Below are positions 39,366-53,279 of a stretch of 64,000 nucleotides of DNA, in pieces. How positions within the stretch are numbered: the stretch's first letter is position 1; each line of letters begins with the position of its first letter. The notes beneath the pieces were generated by a model. That model was not told the DNA's origin. It was given only the letters and a program-made list of their open reading frames with translations, and made no database searches. The stretch comes from Leptobrachium leishanense (Eukaryota > Chordata > Amphibia > Anura > Megophryidae): NCBI GenBank assembly GCA_009667805.1, contig CM019063.1, positions 190,770,661 through 190,834,660 on the forward strand. The letters are read 5' to 3'. The translations under genes and the position numbers were made by a program.

Positions 39366-42300
39366 CAAGTTTATCTTCCCAGAAACATAAAGGCTATATA
39401 ATGACTCTGTGCATTTATTATAGCGGTTTTATATTTATGGGGCAAATTGTAAATAACTGCATTGACTGATGCTATTTTGTAGGGTGGAACCAGAGAAGAT
39501 ATGGAGTTTCAGTTTGGGCTCAAGCCCCAGGTGAGTTTGGAACTTACAGCACCATTGAGGACAAGAGGGGTGATCCTAAAGAGATCTCAAAAAATTAAAA
39601 TGTATAAAATTGTTGATACTGAAAAACAAACAGTGTTTATATCTATGAAGCATATGTAATGTAAGGAGGCAGGGCTTTTCCTGATTCCCACGTCATTCTT
39701 ACTCTGGTGAAATCGGATGTTTAGCTATAAATAAGAGTTAACAAGATGATGTCATACATGAATCGGTTAATTCATCTACCCAGACTAACATATTTCTAAA
39801 TGTCAAAAATCGAAATAAAAAGGGGAAAGATCAGCCATGGCATCTCTACGTAACTCACATAAACAACCTCCATAATAACAAAACATAACACCTGCCCAAG
39901 ATCATAATTGATGGCATAATCATAAAGCACATGCCCTGCAAGTTCCTTGTCCCACTGGACACAAGGGTGAGGTGACGGGAGGAATGGTGCAATAGCCCAA
40001 TCACCAACATACAGGGGTTGTGTCTGGGCCACAACCTCCAAGCCCCATTTTTCAGCTGATAGGGCATAATGATTTGGCTCAGTTGCAAAGAGGCTATTTA
40101 TTTTTAGTTCTCCTTTCCCTAGGTCAAAACATGCCAGTCCTGCCAGTTTGGACATATTCCTGTTCGAGAATATTCTATGAGAAAAATAAACATAAATCAT
40201 TTTCTGCATCCAGTAAATTAGTGTTTGTTTACATGTAACAAAATGTCTATGCCTAAGGGACTATTCTGGGGCAAGTCTCAAACGTAGCAGTCACGGTTTG
40301 AATGGTCTGGACCTTTCTTGCATGTCATTGCACACCATCTGCTACATGCCACTCTCATTTAATCCTAGAGCTGAAAACCTCTCATATAGAATATATGAAA
40401 TATTAAACATCCCCATAATTAGTCTAAACTGATTTCAGGAGCTAAACCCATTTTTAAAATAGTAACAGAAATTAAATGTCATCTTCTTAACCCGTTTTCT
40501 CTTCATGGTTACAGAAGCAAAATCTTTTTGAATTATGGGATGATGTAGCCACAAATGGGTTAATCTGTTTTTAAATGATGGAACTATAGTGGCTGGTAAA
40601 TACCAGAACCCATTATATTATTTCTTGTCTTCTCTAAAATGCTGTCTCCCTCTCTCGTGTGTCTGCAGGTCTGCGGCCACAAAAACAAGAGGATAATTAA
40701 TAATCCTATTAAGTTGTGTGTGTGCCGTGTAAGAGATAGATCTGTCCCAGAAGGCCAGCTGGTTTAAAGAGTCCCTGGGCAGGAAAGGATGCATCAACAG
40801 GCCGCAGCGATAAACCAAAAGCAGCTGTAAAGCGTTACAAGTGTACCAAGTGCTGCTGCACTGTATCTGATACAGGCATTCCCTGAATGTCTCAATGCAG
40901 CAAGTTATGCTGTCTGCTGAATTACCCGTCACTGAGCAGTTTTATCCCAATCATGTACGCCTGGCGAGCAACAAAAATACCCGCAACGGACTGATTTCTC
41001 CGAAAGATGGTTAATAAGGGATTTCCTGGTGAAGTCGCAACTTATTTTTGGAAATGTAACATGAATGCATTTTTTTTTTTGAAAATGGATGTACCAATGT
41101 GGGGGAGTCACGTGTATATTATATGAAAATAATCATCCTGTGATAGCATTCGCACAAGCAGCTGCATCCCTATGCTGAATCAATCCAGGTCGGTTACTAT
41201 ACACAGCTTACGCCAGCAAATTTGATTTATGGAATGGCGCTGAAGCCTTCTCTGCAATGAGGAGAGTCCTGGTACACATCCTGGTAAAGTAGACCTCTGT
41301 AGCCTCTATGTGTCAGCTTATCATCTCGGAAGAGATAATAGAAAAGGGCTGCAGCATCCTTCCTAATGAGATGCGCGAGATGCTGCGTAATTTCTCTGCA
41401 ACCTACAGCATGATGGTAGATGGGGGAGGCTTGATGTATGAAAAAAATGAGCATTTAAAAAAGGAATGGGGGAGATGGAAAAATAACAATAGGGAGCACT
41501 GCACAATTACCAATTACCTGTTGATAGCCGTGCATCACATATGTTAACCTGCAAACTCCTGCACTCATTAGGAACAAGATAATTTCCTATGATTTACACA
41601 CACACACGTGTTATATTGTGTTGATGTTTCGCTGTGTTCACTACTAGTACAATATTAAATCCGTCAGTTTGTATTGTGTGTTAGGTTAAAATTATTTATA
41701 CCACAAAAAAATTATAAAGCATAATGCAGTGATGGCTAAAACCTGTTATGAACTACATTTCCCATGATGCTCAGCTGACTTGGTGTTTCCTAGTCATGTT
41801 TTTCTCATACTGCAGCACCTGTTCATTTTATAAAATACACTTAGCTTTCAAACGAGAAATTAAGAGAGGCGAGTTTTCCAGTCTAAAGAACAGGGGTGAA
41901 AAATGAATATTTTGGACTTCCTGCAGAATGAAAATTGGAGTATATGCATCTGCATTATTATATCATTGTAGAATTATTTTTTTTAAAAAAAAATCAGCAT
42001 ATTCATTATGATTGAAAATAAAAGAATGGAAATGTAATCTTTCCTTTTAAATTATAATAACATTGGTATATTATTCTGCACTGAATACACAGAAAGTAAA
42101 TCCCTCCTTTCAGTGCATATCCTGGCTCACCTCTGCTCTATGACAGCCGCCATCTTTGAGGTCTCTGTAGTCAGAAGAACCATTTGCCCTTTCAATCGGT
42201 TGGAAAAAACTCTGAGCACACTTTTTAGAAGGCCACCTCAGAATTTAGAAATGGAACATCCTTCCTTCCGCCTTTTAGGGTTTCTTACAAAAGAGGACAT

Positions 42301-44218
42301 TTGAGAAGACCACTTCCACAGAGTAAGGGTGTTCATGAGGTAAATCAGGATGTGCAATGAAAAGATGGTTTACTCACAAGTTTGTGTTAAAATATGTAAC
42401 ATCGTATTATGTACTTTATTTTGCTTAGTTATGCAAATAGCCGCAACAGTTTCACCTACGGAGACCCAACATGCAAAAACAACAAGACACCCGCAAGTAA
42501 CAAAACAGAAAGTGGAGGAAAATCCGATTAATAAAAATATAAGCACGATGAAAACTGATAAAAATAAATAGATGTTTTGGTTCTCACTCTCACATGAGGG
42601 TCAGCCAACTTAATGATTGGCTGAGCATCATGGGAGGTGGAGTTCCAAAACATCTGGAAGGCCATGGTCACAGACACCTGCTCTAGGCACTGTGACTACT
42701 CAATGTTATTTGGACATCCACCCTCACCCGCTCTCCCGTCTGTTGTAAACCTAGAGCCGACATGTACTGGCCATAGGCACTACAGGGAGATTGCCGGTGG
42801 GCTGATGGCTCAGTGGGCCGGTGTGAATGCTGGTTCGCCGCATGGATCGCACTGCCCTTAATGGGTGAGGTGAGAACTTCCTCACCATCTGTAAAACTGA
42901 ACAGTCTGCCACAGTCTCATATTGGGGCCACTGTGCTGGTGAAAACCGCTGGGCATCCACCTCACCTTAAGACATAGTGCGCATTCAACCTCAGAGCCGC
43001 TGCGTTTCTTTACCCAATCGCTCTGCAGCAACTCTGTAGAGCAATTGGTTGAACGATCAGGTTGGTTTATATACTATTTTTGTGTGTTTGCATAAGTAAA
43101 GTGGGCCGGTCTTTATGAAGTCCAGGACTGATTTTTTGTCCCAGCCATGACCTAGAGTATCCCTTTAGACCACGAACTTGTAAATCCCACATGCACACAT
43201 ACACAAACAGACTCCTCCCATAAATCTGACTGTATTACTCACCCCTAAAGCCATTGTAGGACCTACAACTCACCAAGCTCCTCATCAAGACATTTTGCCA
43301 GCATCCCCACAATTCTGGAATGTCCTACGCCTTGTGCTCTCTTAACAGTCCTTTAAAAGTTATTTAATTTAAGATTTATAAAAAAAAATCTTCGAATAAT
43401 TATACTATCTGTAATAAACACAATATGCAAACAACATAAGTGGTTTTCCATCCTTCTTTTATAGTGTACGTTTGTAGGCAAGGTCTTCAAACCACACCGA
43501 AGCACGTTGTTTGAACCTGAATTTGTATTATAAAACACCTATATTATAAAATGTTGACATTTCAAACCTCTCAGGGAGTTTCATCAAGAATTTCCATGTT
43601 CCTGCCTGGTGAAAGTCGACGCAGGGGACTGAAACATTGACGTTTTGTAATATTAAAGTTTTATAATACAGAGTCAAAGCCCCTGGAATACCTCTCTTTA
43701 GTTTTGCCTTTGTACATGCGCAAGTCAACCTGCACCAGGCAGAAACCTGTGGAGCTGTTGAGTGCGGGATACACAAGTACTAATTTATATAATAAACATA
43801 GGGTTAACAAAGTGTTTTTTCATATTATAAAGGTTAACTGCAAACGCAAAAAGTTGACAGAATTCATGGTGAGATTTTTAAGTGAAAAATTGGCTACATC
43901 AGTAAAATGAAATACATCAGTATGGATGGACCAAAATGTGTTCAAGGTTTTACTAATTTTACCCAAATGTATTAATAATGTAATTATCGCTCTATGGTGC
44001 AGCTAAACAAGCGCCCAGTTGGGAAACTACATCGTGAGGAATGCTGCCCATATTAAGGTAAATGCAAATCATTTAAAGTTTAAACTGCTGTCGGGGCCCA
44101 GTATAAATACATGTATGGAAGAATGCGTGTAGGACAGAAGGCGTACTTAATTATTTATCCAAATCTATTACATCACCCAATGCCCAGACTAAAACAATCT
44201 TCATGCCGATGCTCTAAA

Positions 44219-44683
44219 TTAGGCTAATGTCAGATGAACGCAGTCTGAGCGCACTCTGTGTGCGTGCATAACGGACAGACGTACTGACGGAAGATACCGT
44301 AGACATCACACGGTCCGTTTTTGTTGACGGACATAAAAAAAAAAAAAGGAACTATGGGAAATAAAATATGAAAAATGATAAAATTTTGAAATGGATATGA
44401 AAAGTCATTTTGAGCATCAAGGTGCTGGACGTCGCAAATGCGCTGCGTCTGACATCTCATCACACAGAACGCTATGCGGACATGGTGCACTCTGCGTGTG
44501 CATCTAGCGGTTTTACGTTCTTGCCTAACTTGCATCCGTTTGCCACGTGCGTTGTGCGTGCGCAGTTCGGTGCGCACGTACTTCGCGTGTGGGTCTCTAT
44601 TGATCATGATTCTATGCTACGACGGACGTTAAACTGTGCGGCGACACGGACGTGATCGCTGCGTTCTTCTGACATTAGTCTTA
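44219..44683. mobile_element. TTA-type MITE near the exon 1 donor
   Basis: The element 44222-44680 begins GGCTAATGTCAGATGAACGC and ends with a close complement (GCGTTCTTCTGACATTAGTC), flanked by TTA at 44219-44221 and 44681-44683. CpG-rich with GCGCAC-like motifs as in 13503-13930. It lies about 140 bp inside intron 1 from the donor. Confidence 0.85.
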
Positions 44684-44826
44684 GAACTCTGTAACCAATC
44701 GGAAATAAGAACAGTATAAATTCAACTGTCACCGGACGCATAAACAACAGAGACATGTTGGTTGGATCATGATTACACCTATTGGGGACTGTATGGAATC
44801 CAGCAATAACGCTATCATCTCATTAC

Positions 44827-45082
44827 CTGTATCTTGACGGTACTGGTGCATGGTTTGTAGGTCAATAATATATGGAGCAAGTTGAGTATCAATCTGCCCT
44901 AATGCCACTCGCCCCCTGCCATCCTCCCGTAGGGCGCTCTCAATATGGTGACACACAGTTGCGGTATAGGGTCTCCAACGTCCATGCTCGTTCAGCCACT
45001 CCCAGACCACTACACGAGGTGGAGCCCCTTGACCTCCAAAATTCTGCCCTCCGACTGGCAAAAGGACTCCTGGACGTGACAT
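44827..45082 (-). CDS. DTX1: DTX1 (deltex-1) coding exon 1
   Basis: The exon starts at the ATG at 45082 (MSRPGVLLPVGG) and ends at 44827 before a GTAATG donor: 85 codons plus one base. It holds the first WWE domain: VVVWEWLNEHGRWRPYTAT, VCHHIESALRED, then GQIDTQLAPYIIDLQTMHQ. The two WWE domains together contact the Notch ankyrin repeats in deltex proteins. A possible acceptor (GTTTAG before 45112) would give 30 nt of 5' UTR in the same exon, implying at least one upstream non-coding exon. The sequence is intact and joins exon 2 in phase 1. DTX1 is preferred over DTX4 because of the MSRPG start. Confidence 0.94.
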
Positions 45083-45112
45083 GGCAAGAGGGAGACAAGG
45101 AACGTGTTCACC

Positions 45113-46092
45113 CTAAACGTCAAGTTCAGTATCAACCAGGCATGGGCAGAATTTAAACACAATCCATGCAGAGCTTTCAAATGGACAATCCTGTAAAATC
45201 ACTAAATATGGTGCTTAAAACGTGACATTCGTGGGGACGTTTCCATCTTTGAATGCAATATGGGAATCAGAGCCAGCACAGGTCCTTTACATCGATAATA
45301 CCAGGTGGTCACAGCCATTGAAGTCCTTTTCCAGTATGAGCCATTCTGAAAATCGCGTTGCTCTACGAAGACACCCTTTGGCATCAATGTTCAGGAATAT
45401 TAGTGAATACAATTACTGCTAGGGGCTTGCCTCCAATCTTTTATTTAGGGACTACATGCTGGAGTACTTCAACAGGTGCCTAAGATGTCCAATGGTTCCT
45501 GTAATTATCACTATTCATATTGAAGGATCGGCTCTGGATGAGGATCTATTTCTCAGATTAAAGGTTGGGATGAAAGATTAAGACTCCTGTAAGAGACAAC
45601 ACAAAATAAACAAAAGATTTTTAGAAGGATACATAATTTGGATTTGCAAATATGATGCTTAGTATTGCGTCATCAATACCAGTATATCTGAAACCAAACA
45701 CATTATTGTATGGGATTTCACATGTGCTGCGTGCATAAACACTTCATTTTCTAAAATTCAGTCATTAGTGAGCTATGGACAGGAGACCTGGACTTCTATA
45801 TGAGCTTATCAGAGTGTAAACCCATCTCATGTCTGTATGTGTTTTCTAGTGTGTTTGTACAACATAATGCAGAATGTTCATATACATATATTCACTTATA
45901 CACCACTGGAGATTACACCCAGAATAAAAACGTAGGGACGGATTTAGGACATGGTGTGTTTCATCCATGAACATAGATATTTATTGTCTGGAATATTTTG
46001 CAACAGCTTTACAGAGTGATGTGGATTGCAAGATATGTGAATGGATAAACAGATAACTAATAGAATATGATGGGGGATAGAGAATAGCATGG
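45113..46092. other. DTX1: Sequence upstream of DTX1 exon 1, no gene seen
   Basis: If the acceptor at 45113-45114 is used, this is part of an upstream intron. Nothing else recognised. Confidence 0.4.
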
Positions 46093-49000
46093 GGGGAGAG
46101 AGAGAATATGAGAGACATGAGGAAGAGAGAGAGAATATGAGAGACATGAGTAAGAGAGAGAGAATATGAGAGACATGAGGAAGAGAGAGAGAATATGAGA
46201 GACATGAGGAAGAGAGAGAGAATATGAGAGACATGAGTAAGAGAGAGAATATGAGAGACATGAGAAAGAGAGAGAGAATATGAGAGACATGAGAAAGAAA
46301 GAGAGAATATGAGAGACATGAGAAAGAGAGAGAGAATATGAGAGACATGAGGAAGAGAGAGAGAATATGAGAGACATGAGGAAGAGAGAGAGAATATGAG
46401 AGACATGAGGAAGAGAGAGAGAGAATATGAGAGACATGAGGAAGAGAGAGAGAATATGAGAGACATGAGGAAGAGAGAGAGAATATGAGAGACATGAGGA
46501 AGAGAGAGAGAATATGAGAGACATGAGAAAGAGAGAGAGAATATGAGAGACATGAGAAAGAAAGAGAGAATATGAGAGACATGAGGAAGAGAGAGAGAAT
46601 ATGAGAGACATGAGGAAGAGAGAGAATATGAGAGACATGAGTAAGAGAGAGAGAGAATATGAGAGACATGAGAAAGAAAGAGATATTCTCTCTTTCTTTC
46701 TCATGTCTCTCATATCTCTCTCTCTCTTACTCATGTCTCTCATATTCTCTCTCTTCCTCATGTCTCTCATATTCTCTCTCTCTTCCTCATGTCTCTCATA
46801 TTCTCTCTTTCTTTCTCATGTCTCTCATATTCTCTCTCTCTTTCTCATGTCTCTCATATTCTCTCTCTCTTCCTCATGTCTCTCATATTCTCTCTCTCTT
46901 CCTCATGTCTCTCATATTCTCTCTCTCTTTCTCATGTCTCTCATATTCTCTCTCTTACTCATGTCTCTCATATTCTGAGAGACATGAGTAAGAGAGAGAA
47001 TATGAGAGACATGAGAAAGAGAGAGAGAATATGAGAGACATGAGGAAGAGAGAGAGAATATGAGAGACATGAGGAAGAGAGAGAGAATATGAGAGACATG
47101 AGGAAGAGAGAGAGAATATGAGAGACATGAGAAAGAGAGAGAGAATATGAGAGACATGAGAAAGAAAGAGAGAATATGAGAGACATGAGAAAGAAAGAGA
47201 GAATATGAGAGACATGAGGAAGAGAGAGAGAATATGAGAGACATGAGGAAGAGAGAGAATATGAGAGACATGAGTAAGAGAGAGAATATGAGAGACATGA
47301 GTAAGAGAGAGAGAGAATATGAGAGACATGAGAAAGAAAGAGAATATGAGAGACATGAGAAGAGAGAGAGAATATGAGAGACATGAGGAAGAGAGAGAGA
47401 ATATGAGAGACATGAGAAAGAGAGAGAGAATATGAGAGACATGAGAAAGAGAGAATATGAGAGACATGAGTAAGAGAGAGAGAATATGAGAGACATGAGG
47501 AAGAGAGAGAGAATATGAGAGACATGAGGAAGAGAGAGAGAATATGAGAGACATGAGAAAGAAAGAGAGAATATGAGAGACATGAGGAAGAGAGAGAGAA
47601 TATGAGAGACATGAGGAAGAGAGAGAGAATATGAGAGGCATGAGTAAGAGAGAGAATATGAGAGACATGAGGAAGAGAGAGAGAATATGAGAGACATGAG
47701 TAAGAGAGAGAATATGAGAGACATGAGAAAGAGAGAGAGAATATGAGAGACATGAGAAAGAAAGAGAGAATATGAGAGACATGAGGAAGAGAGAGAGAAT
47801 ATGAGAGACATGAGGAAGAGAGAGAGAATATGAGAGACATGAGGAAGAGAGAGAGGGTATATGAGAGGCATGAGTAAGAGAGAGAATATGAGAGACATGA
47901 GTAAGAGAGAGAGAATATGAGAGACATGAGTAAGAGAGAGAGAATATGAGAGGCATGAGTAAGAGAGAGAGAATATGAGAGACATGAGTAAGAGAGAGAG
48001 AATATGAGAGACATGAGGAAGAGAGAGAATATGAGAGACATGAGGAAGAGAGAGAATATGAGAGACATGAGGAAGAGAGAGAGAATATGAGACATGAGTA
48101 AGAGAGAGAATATGAGAGACATGAGAAAGAGAGAGAGAATATGAGAGACATGAGAAAGAAAGAGAATATGAGAGACATGAGGAAGAGAGAGAGAATATGA
48201 GAGACATGAGGAAGAGAGAGAGAGAGAATATGAGAGACATGAGGAAGAGAGAGAGAATATGAGAGACATGAGTAAGAGAGAGAATATGAGAGACATGAGG
48301 AAGAGAGAGAGAATATGAGAGACATGAGTAAGAGAGAGAGAATATGAGAGGCATGAGTAAGAGAGAGAGAATATGAGAGACATGAGTAAGAGAGAGAATA
48401 TGAGAGACATGAGGAAGAGAGAGAATATGAGAGACATGAGGAAGAGAGAGAGAATATGAGAGACATGAGTAAGAGAGAGAATATGAGAGACATGAGTAAG
48501 AGAGAGAATATGAGAGACACATGGAGGAAGAGAGAGAGAATATGAGAGACATGAGAAGAGAGAGAATATGAGAGACATGAGGAAGAGAGAGAATATGAGA
48601 GACATGAGGAAGAGAGAGAGAATATGAGAGACATGAGTAAGAGAGAGAATATGAGAGACATGAGAAAGAGAGAGAGAATATGAGAGACATGAGGAAGAAA
48701 GAGAGAATATGAGAGACATGAGGAAGAGAGAGAGAATATGAGAGACATGAGGAAGAGAGAGAGAATATGAGAGACATGAGGAAGAAAGAGAGAATATGAG
48801 AGACATGAGGAAGAGAGAGAGAATATGAGAGACATGAGGAAGAGAGAGAGAATATGAGAGACATGAGGAAGAGGAGAGAATATGAGAGACATGAGGAAGA
48901 GAGAGAGAATATGAGAGACATGAGGAAGAGAGAGAGAATATGAGAGACATGAGTAAGAGAGAATATGAGAGACATGAGAAAGAGAGAGAGAATATGAGAG

Positions 49001-52000
49001 ACATGAGAAAGAAGAGAGAATATGAGAGACATGAGGAGGGAGAGAGAATATGAGAGACATGAGTAAGAGAGAGAATATGAGAGACATGAGAAAGAGAGAG
49101 AGAATATGAGAGACATGAGGAAGAAAGAGAGAATATGAGAGACATGAGGAAGAGAGAGAGAATATGAGAGACATGAGGAAGAGAGAGAGAATATGAGAGA
49201 CATGAGGAAGAAAGAGAGAATATGAGAGACATGAGGAAGAGAGAGAGAATATGAGAGACATGAGGAAGAGAGAGAGAGAATATGAGAGACATGAGGAAGA
49301 GAGAGAGAATATGAGAGACATGAGGAAGAGAGAGAGAATATGAGAGACATGAGGAAGAGAGAGAGAATATGAGAGACATGAGTAAGAGAGAATATGAGAG
49401 ACATGAGGAAGAGAGAGAGAATATGAGAGACATGAGGAAGAGAGAGAGAGAATATGAGAGACATGAGGAAGAGAGAGAGAATATGAGAGACATGAGGAAG
49501 AGAGAGAGAATATGAGAGACATGAGGAAGAGAGAGAATATGAGAGACATGAGGAAGAGAGAGAGAATATGAGAGGCATGAGTAAGAGAGAGAGAATATGA
49601 GAGGCATGAGTAAGAGAGAGAGAATATGAGAGACATGAGAGTAAGAGAGAGAGAATATGAGAGACATGAGGAAGAGAGAAAATATGAGAGACATGAGGAA
49701 GAGAGAGAATATGAGAGACATGAGGAAGAGAGAGAGAATATGAGAGACATGAGTAAGAGAGAGAATATGAGAAAGAAAGAGAGAATATGAGAGACATGAG
49801 GAAGAGAGAGAGAATATGAGAGACATGAGGAAGAGAGAGAGAGAATATGAGACACATGAGGAAGAGAGAGAGAATATGAGAGACATGAGGAAGAGAGAGA
49901 GAGAATATGAGACACATGAGGAAGAGAGAGAGAATGAGAGACATGAGGAAGAGAGAGAATATGAGAGACATGAGTAAGAGAGAGAGAATATGAGAGACAT
50001 GAGGAAGAGAGAGAGAATATGAGAGACATGAGGAAGAGAGAGAGAATATGAGAGACATGAGTAAGAGAGAGAATATGAGAGACATGAGGAAGAGAGAGAA
50101 TATGAGAGACATGAGGAAGAGAGAGAATATGAGAGACATGAGGAAGAGAGAGAGAATATGAGAGACATGAGGAAGAAGAGAGAGATATATGAGAGACATG
50201 AGTAAGAGAGAGAGAATATGAGAGACATGAGTAGAGAGAGAGAGAGAATATGAGAGACATGAGTAAGAGAGAGAGAATATGAGAGACATGAGGAAGAGAG
50301 AGAATATGAGAGACATGAGTAAGAGAGAGAATATGAGAGACATGAGGAAGAGAGAGCGAATATGAGAGACAAGAGGAAGAGAGAGAATATGAGAGACATG
50401 AGGAAGAGAGAGAATATGAGAGACATGAGGAAGAGAGAGAATATGAGAGACATGAGGAAGAGAGAGAATATGAGAGACATGAGGAAGAGAGAGAATATGA
50501 GAGACATGAGTAAGAGAGAGAATATGAGAGACATGAGTAAGAGAGAGAATATGAGAGACATGAGGAAGAGAGAGAGAATATGAGAGACATGAGTAAGAGA
50601 GAGAATATGAGAGACATGGAGAGAGAGAGAATGAGAGACATGAGGAGAGAGAGAATATGAGAGACATGAGGAAGAGAGAGAGAATATGAGAGACATGAGG
50701 AAGAGAGAGAATATGAGAGACATGAGGAAGAGAGAGAATATGAGAGACATGAGTAAGAGAGAGAGAATATGAGAGACATGAGTAAGAGAGAGAGAATATG
50801 AGAGACATGAGTAAGAGAGAGAATATGAGAGACATGAGTAAGAGAGAGAGAATATGAGAGACATGAGGAAGAGAGAGAGAATATGAGAGACATGAGTAAG
50901 AGAGAGAATATGAGAGACATGAGGAAGAGAGAGAGAATATGAGAGACATGAGAAGAGAGAGAGAATATGAGAGACATGAGGAAGAGAGAGAATATGAGAG
51001 ACATGAGGAAGAGAGAGAATATGAGAGACATGAGGAAGAGAGAATATGAGAGACATGAGGAAGAGAGAATATGAGAGACATGAGTAAGAGAGAGAGAATA
51101 TGAGAGACATGAGTAAGAGAGAGAATATGAGAGACATGAGTAGAGAGAGAGAATATGAGAGACATGAGGAAGAGAGAGAGAATATGAGAGACATGAGTAA
51201 GAGAGAGAATATGAGAGACATGAGGAAGAGAGAGAGAATATGAGAGACATGAGGAAGAGAGAGAGAATATGAGAGACATGAGTAAGAGAGAGAATATGAG
51301 AGACATGAGTAAGAGAGAGAATATGAGAGACATGAGGAAGAGAGAGAATATGAGAGACATGAGGAAGAGAGAGAATATGAGAGACATGAGGAAGAGAGAG
51401 AGAATATGAGAGACATGAGGAAGAGAGAATATGAGAGACATGAGGAAGAGAGAGAATATGAGAGACATGAGTAAGAGAGAGAGAATATGAGAGACATGAG
51501 TAAGAGAGAGAGAATATGAGAGACATGAGGAAGAGAGAGAATATGAGAGACATGAGTAAGAGAGAGAATATGAGAGACATGAGGAAGAGAGAGCGAATGA
51601 GAGACAAGAGGAAGAGAGAGAATATGAGAGACATGAGGAAGAGAGAGAATATGAGAGACATGAGTAAGAGAGAGAATATGAGAGACATGAGGAAGAGAGA
51701 GAATATGAGAGACATGAGGAAGAGAGAGAATATGAGAGACATGAGGAAGAGAGAGAGAATATGAGAGACATGAGTAAGAGAGAGAATATGAGAGACATGA
51801 GGAAGAGAGAGAATGAGAGACATGAGGAAGAGAGAGAATATGAGAGACATGAGGAAGAGAGAGAGAATATGAGAGACATGAGGAAGAGAGAGAATATGAG
51901 AGACATGAGGAAGAGAGAGAATATGAGAGACATGAGTAAGAGAGAGAGAATATGAGAGACATGAGTAAGAGAGAGAGAATATGAGAGACATGAGTAAGAG

Positions 52001-52764
52001 AGAGAATATGAGAGACATGAGTAAGAGAGAGAGAATATGAGAGACATGAGGAAGAGAGAGAGAATATGAGAGACATGAGTAAGAGAGAGAATATGAGAGA
52101 CATGAGGAAGAGAGAGAGAATATGAGAGACATGAGGAAGAGAGAGAATATGAGAGACATGAGGAAGAGAGAGAATATGAGAGACATGAGTAAGAGAGAGA
52201 ATATGAGAGACATGAGGAAGAGAGAGAGAATATGAGAGACATGAGGAAGAGAGAGAGAATATGAGAGACATGAGGAAGAGAGAGAATATGAGAGACATGA
52301 GGAGAGAGAATATGAGAGACATGAGTAAGAGAGAGAATATGAGAGACATGAGGAAGAGAGAGAGAATATGAGAGACATGAGGAAGAGAGAGAGAATATGA
52401 GAGACATGAGTAAGAGAGAGAATATGAGAGACATGAGGAAGAGAGAGAATATGAGAGACATGAGGAAGAGAGAGAATATGAGAGACATGAGTAAGAGAGA
52501 GAGAATATGAGAGACATGAGTAAGAGAGAGAGAATATGAGAGACATGAGTAAGAGAGAGAGAATATGAGAGACATGAGGAAGAGAGAGAGAATATGAGAG
52601 ACATGAGTAAGAGAGAGAATATGAGAGACATGAGGAAGAGAGAGAGAATATGAGAGACATGAGGAAGAGAGAATATGAGAGACATGAGGAAGAGAGAGAG
52701 AATATGAGAGACATGAGGAAGAGAGAGAGAATATGAGAGACATGAGGAAGAGAGAGAGAATATG
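46093..52764. repeat. 29-bp purine-rich satellite array, 6.7 kb
   Basis: Roughly 230 units of GAGAGACATGAGGAAGAGAG followed by AGAGAATAT, 27-31 bp, with GTAAG, GAAAG and GAAAGAAAG variants. A block at about 46685-46974 is in the opposite orientation. The minus strand shows open frames of over 1,900 codons in all three frames because the pyrimidine-rich unit contains no stop in any frame. This is an artefact and not a protein. Confidence 0.97.
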
Positions 52765-53279
52765 ATGGGGAAAATAGAGATTATATTAGAGGCACAGAGA
52801 ATATGAGAGAGTATAAGAAAAGATGAGAGATAATATTATGGAAAGAGTCTATGAGAGAGAGGGAGAATATGATGGAGAAAATATCAGAGAGAGAATATGA
52901 GAGAGTATAAAAGAAAATGAGAGAGATAATATTATGGAGAGAGTATGAGAGAGAGAGAATATGATGGAGAACATATGAGGTTATATGAGAGAGAGAGAAT
53001 AGGATGGAGAAATATCAGAGTATATTAGAGATTATATGGAGAGAGTGTATGAGAGAGAGGATATGATGGAGAACATAGAGAGAGGATATGATGGAGAACA
53101 TAGAGAGAGGATATGATGGAGAACATAGAGAGAGGATATGATGAAGAATTAAAGCTGGATGACAGATTACAGGCAGATCCCTGAATTGTGTAAAGGGACA
53201 TACACCTGTAGGAAAATGTGATCGGTTAATCAGGATCATAGGTGGATGGATGGTGGATGGATGGATGATGGATGGATGG
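52765..53279. repeat. Degenerate satellite edge and small tandem repeats
   Basis: Diverged GAGAGA/ATATGA-rich sequence, about four units of GAGAGAGGATATGATGGAGA (26 bp) at 53046-53145, and a GGAT-rich run at 53241-53277. Confidence 0.8.

Larger units (their letters stand above)
36535..44826 (-). other. DTX1: DTX1 intron 1
   Basis: 8.3 kb between a GTAATG donor (44826-44821) and the TTAG acceptor at 36538-36535. It is mostly free of recognisable transposons except a minisatellite (39120-39365) and a MITE (44222-44680). Non-repetitive stretches at about 39800-40210 and 40620-41560 have open minus-strand frames of up to 137 codons. They match no protein I know and could be regulatory sequence or chance. 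Confidence 0.85.

Noticed and set aside
39796..40209. 137-codon minus-strand frame in DTX1 intron 1 as a gene
   Set aside because: No known motif, no supporting splice or promoter signal. Chance open frame or non-coding conserved DNA is more likely.
35844..45082. DTX4 instead of DTX1
   Set aside because: The MSRPG start, the proline-rich run and the PGQNNLNRPG block fit DTX1. DTX4 lacks these.
46912..52743. Three minus-strand open frames of more than 1,900 codons
   Set aside because: The 29-bp unit on the pyrimidine-rich strand has no stop codon in any frame, so open frames are automatic. All three frames are open at once and the composition is pure repeat.
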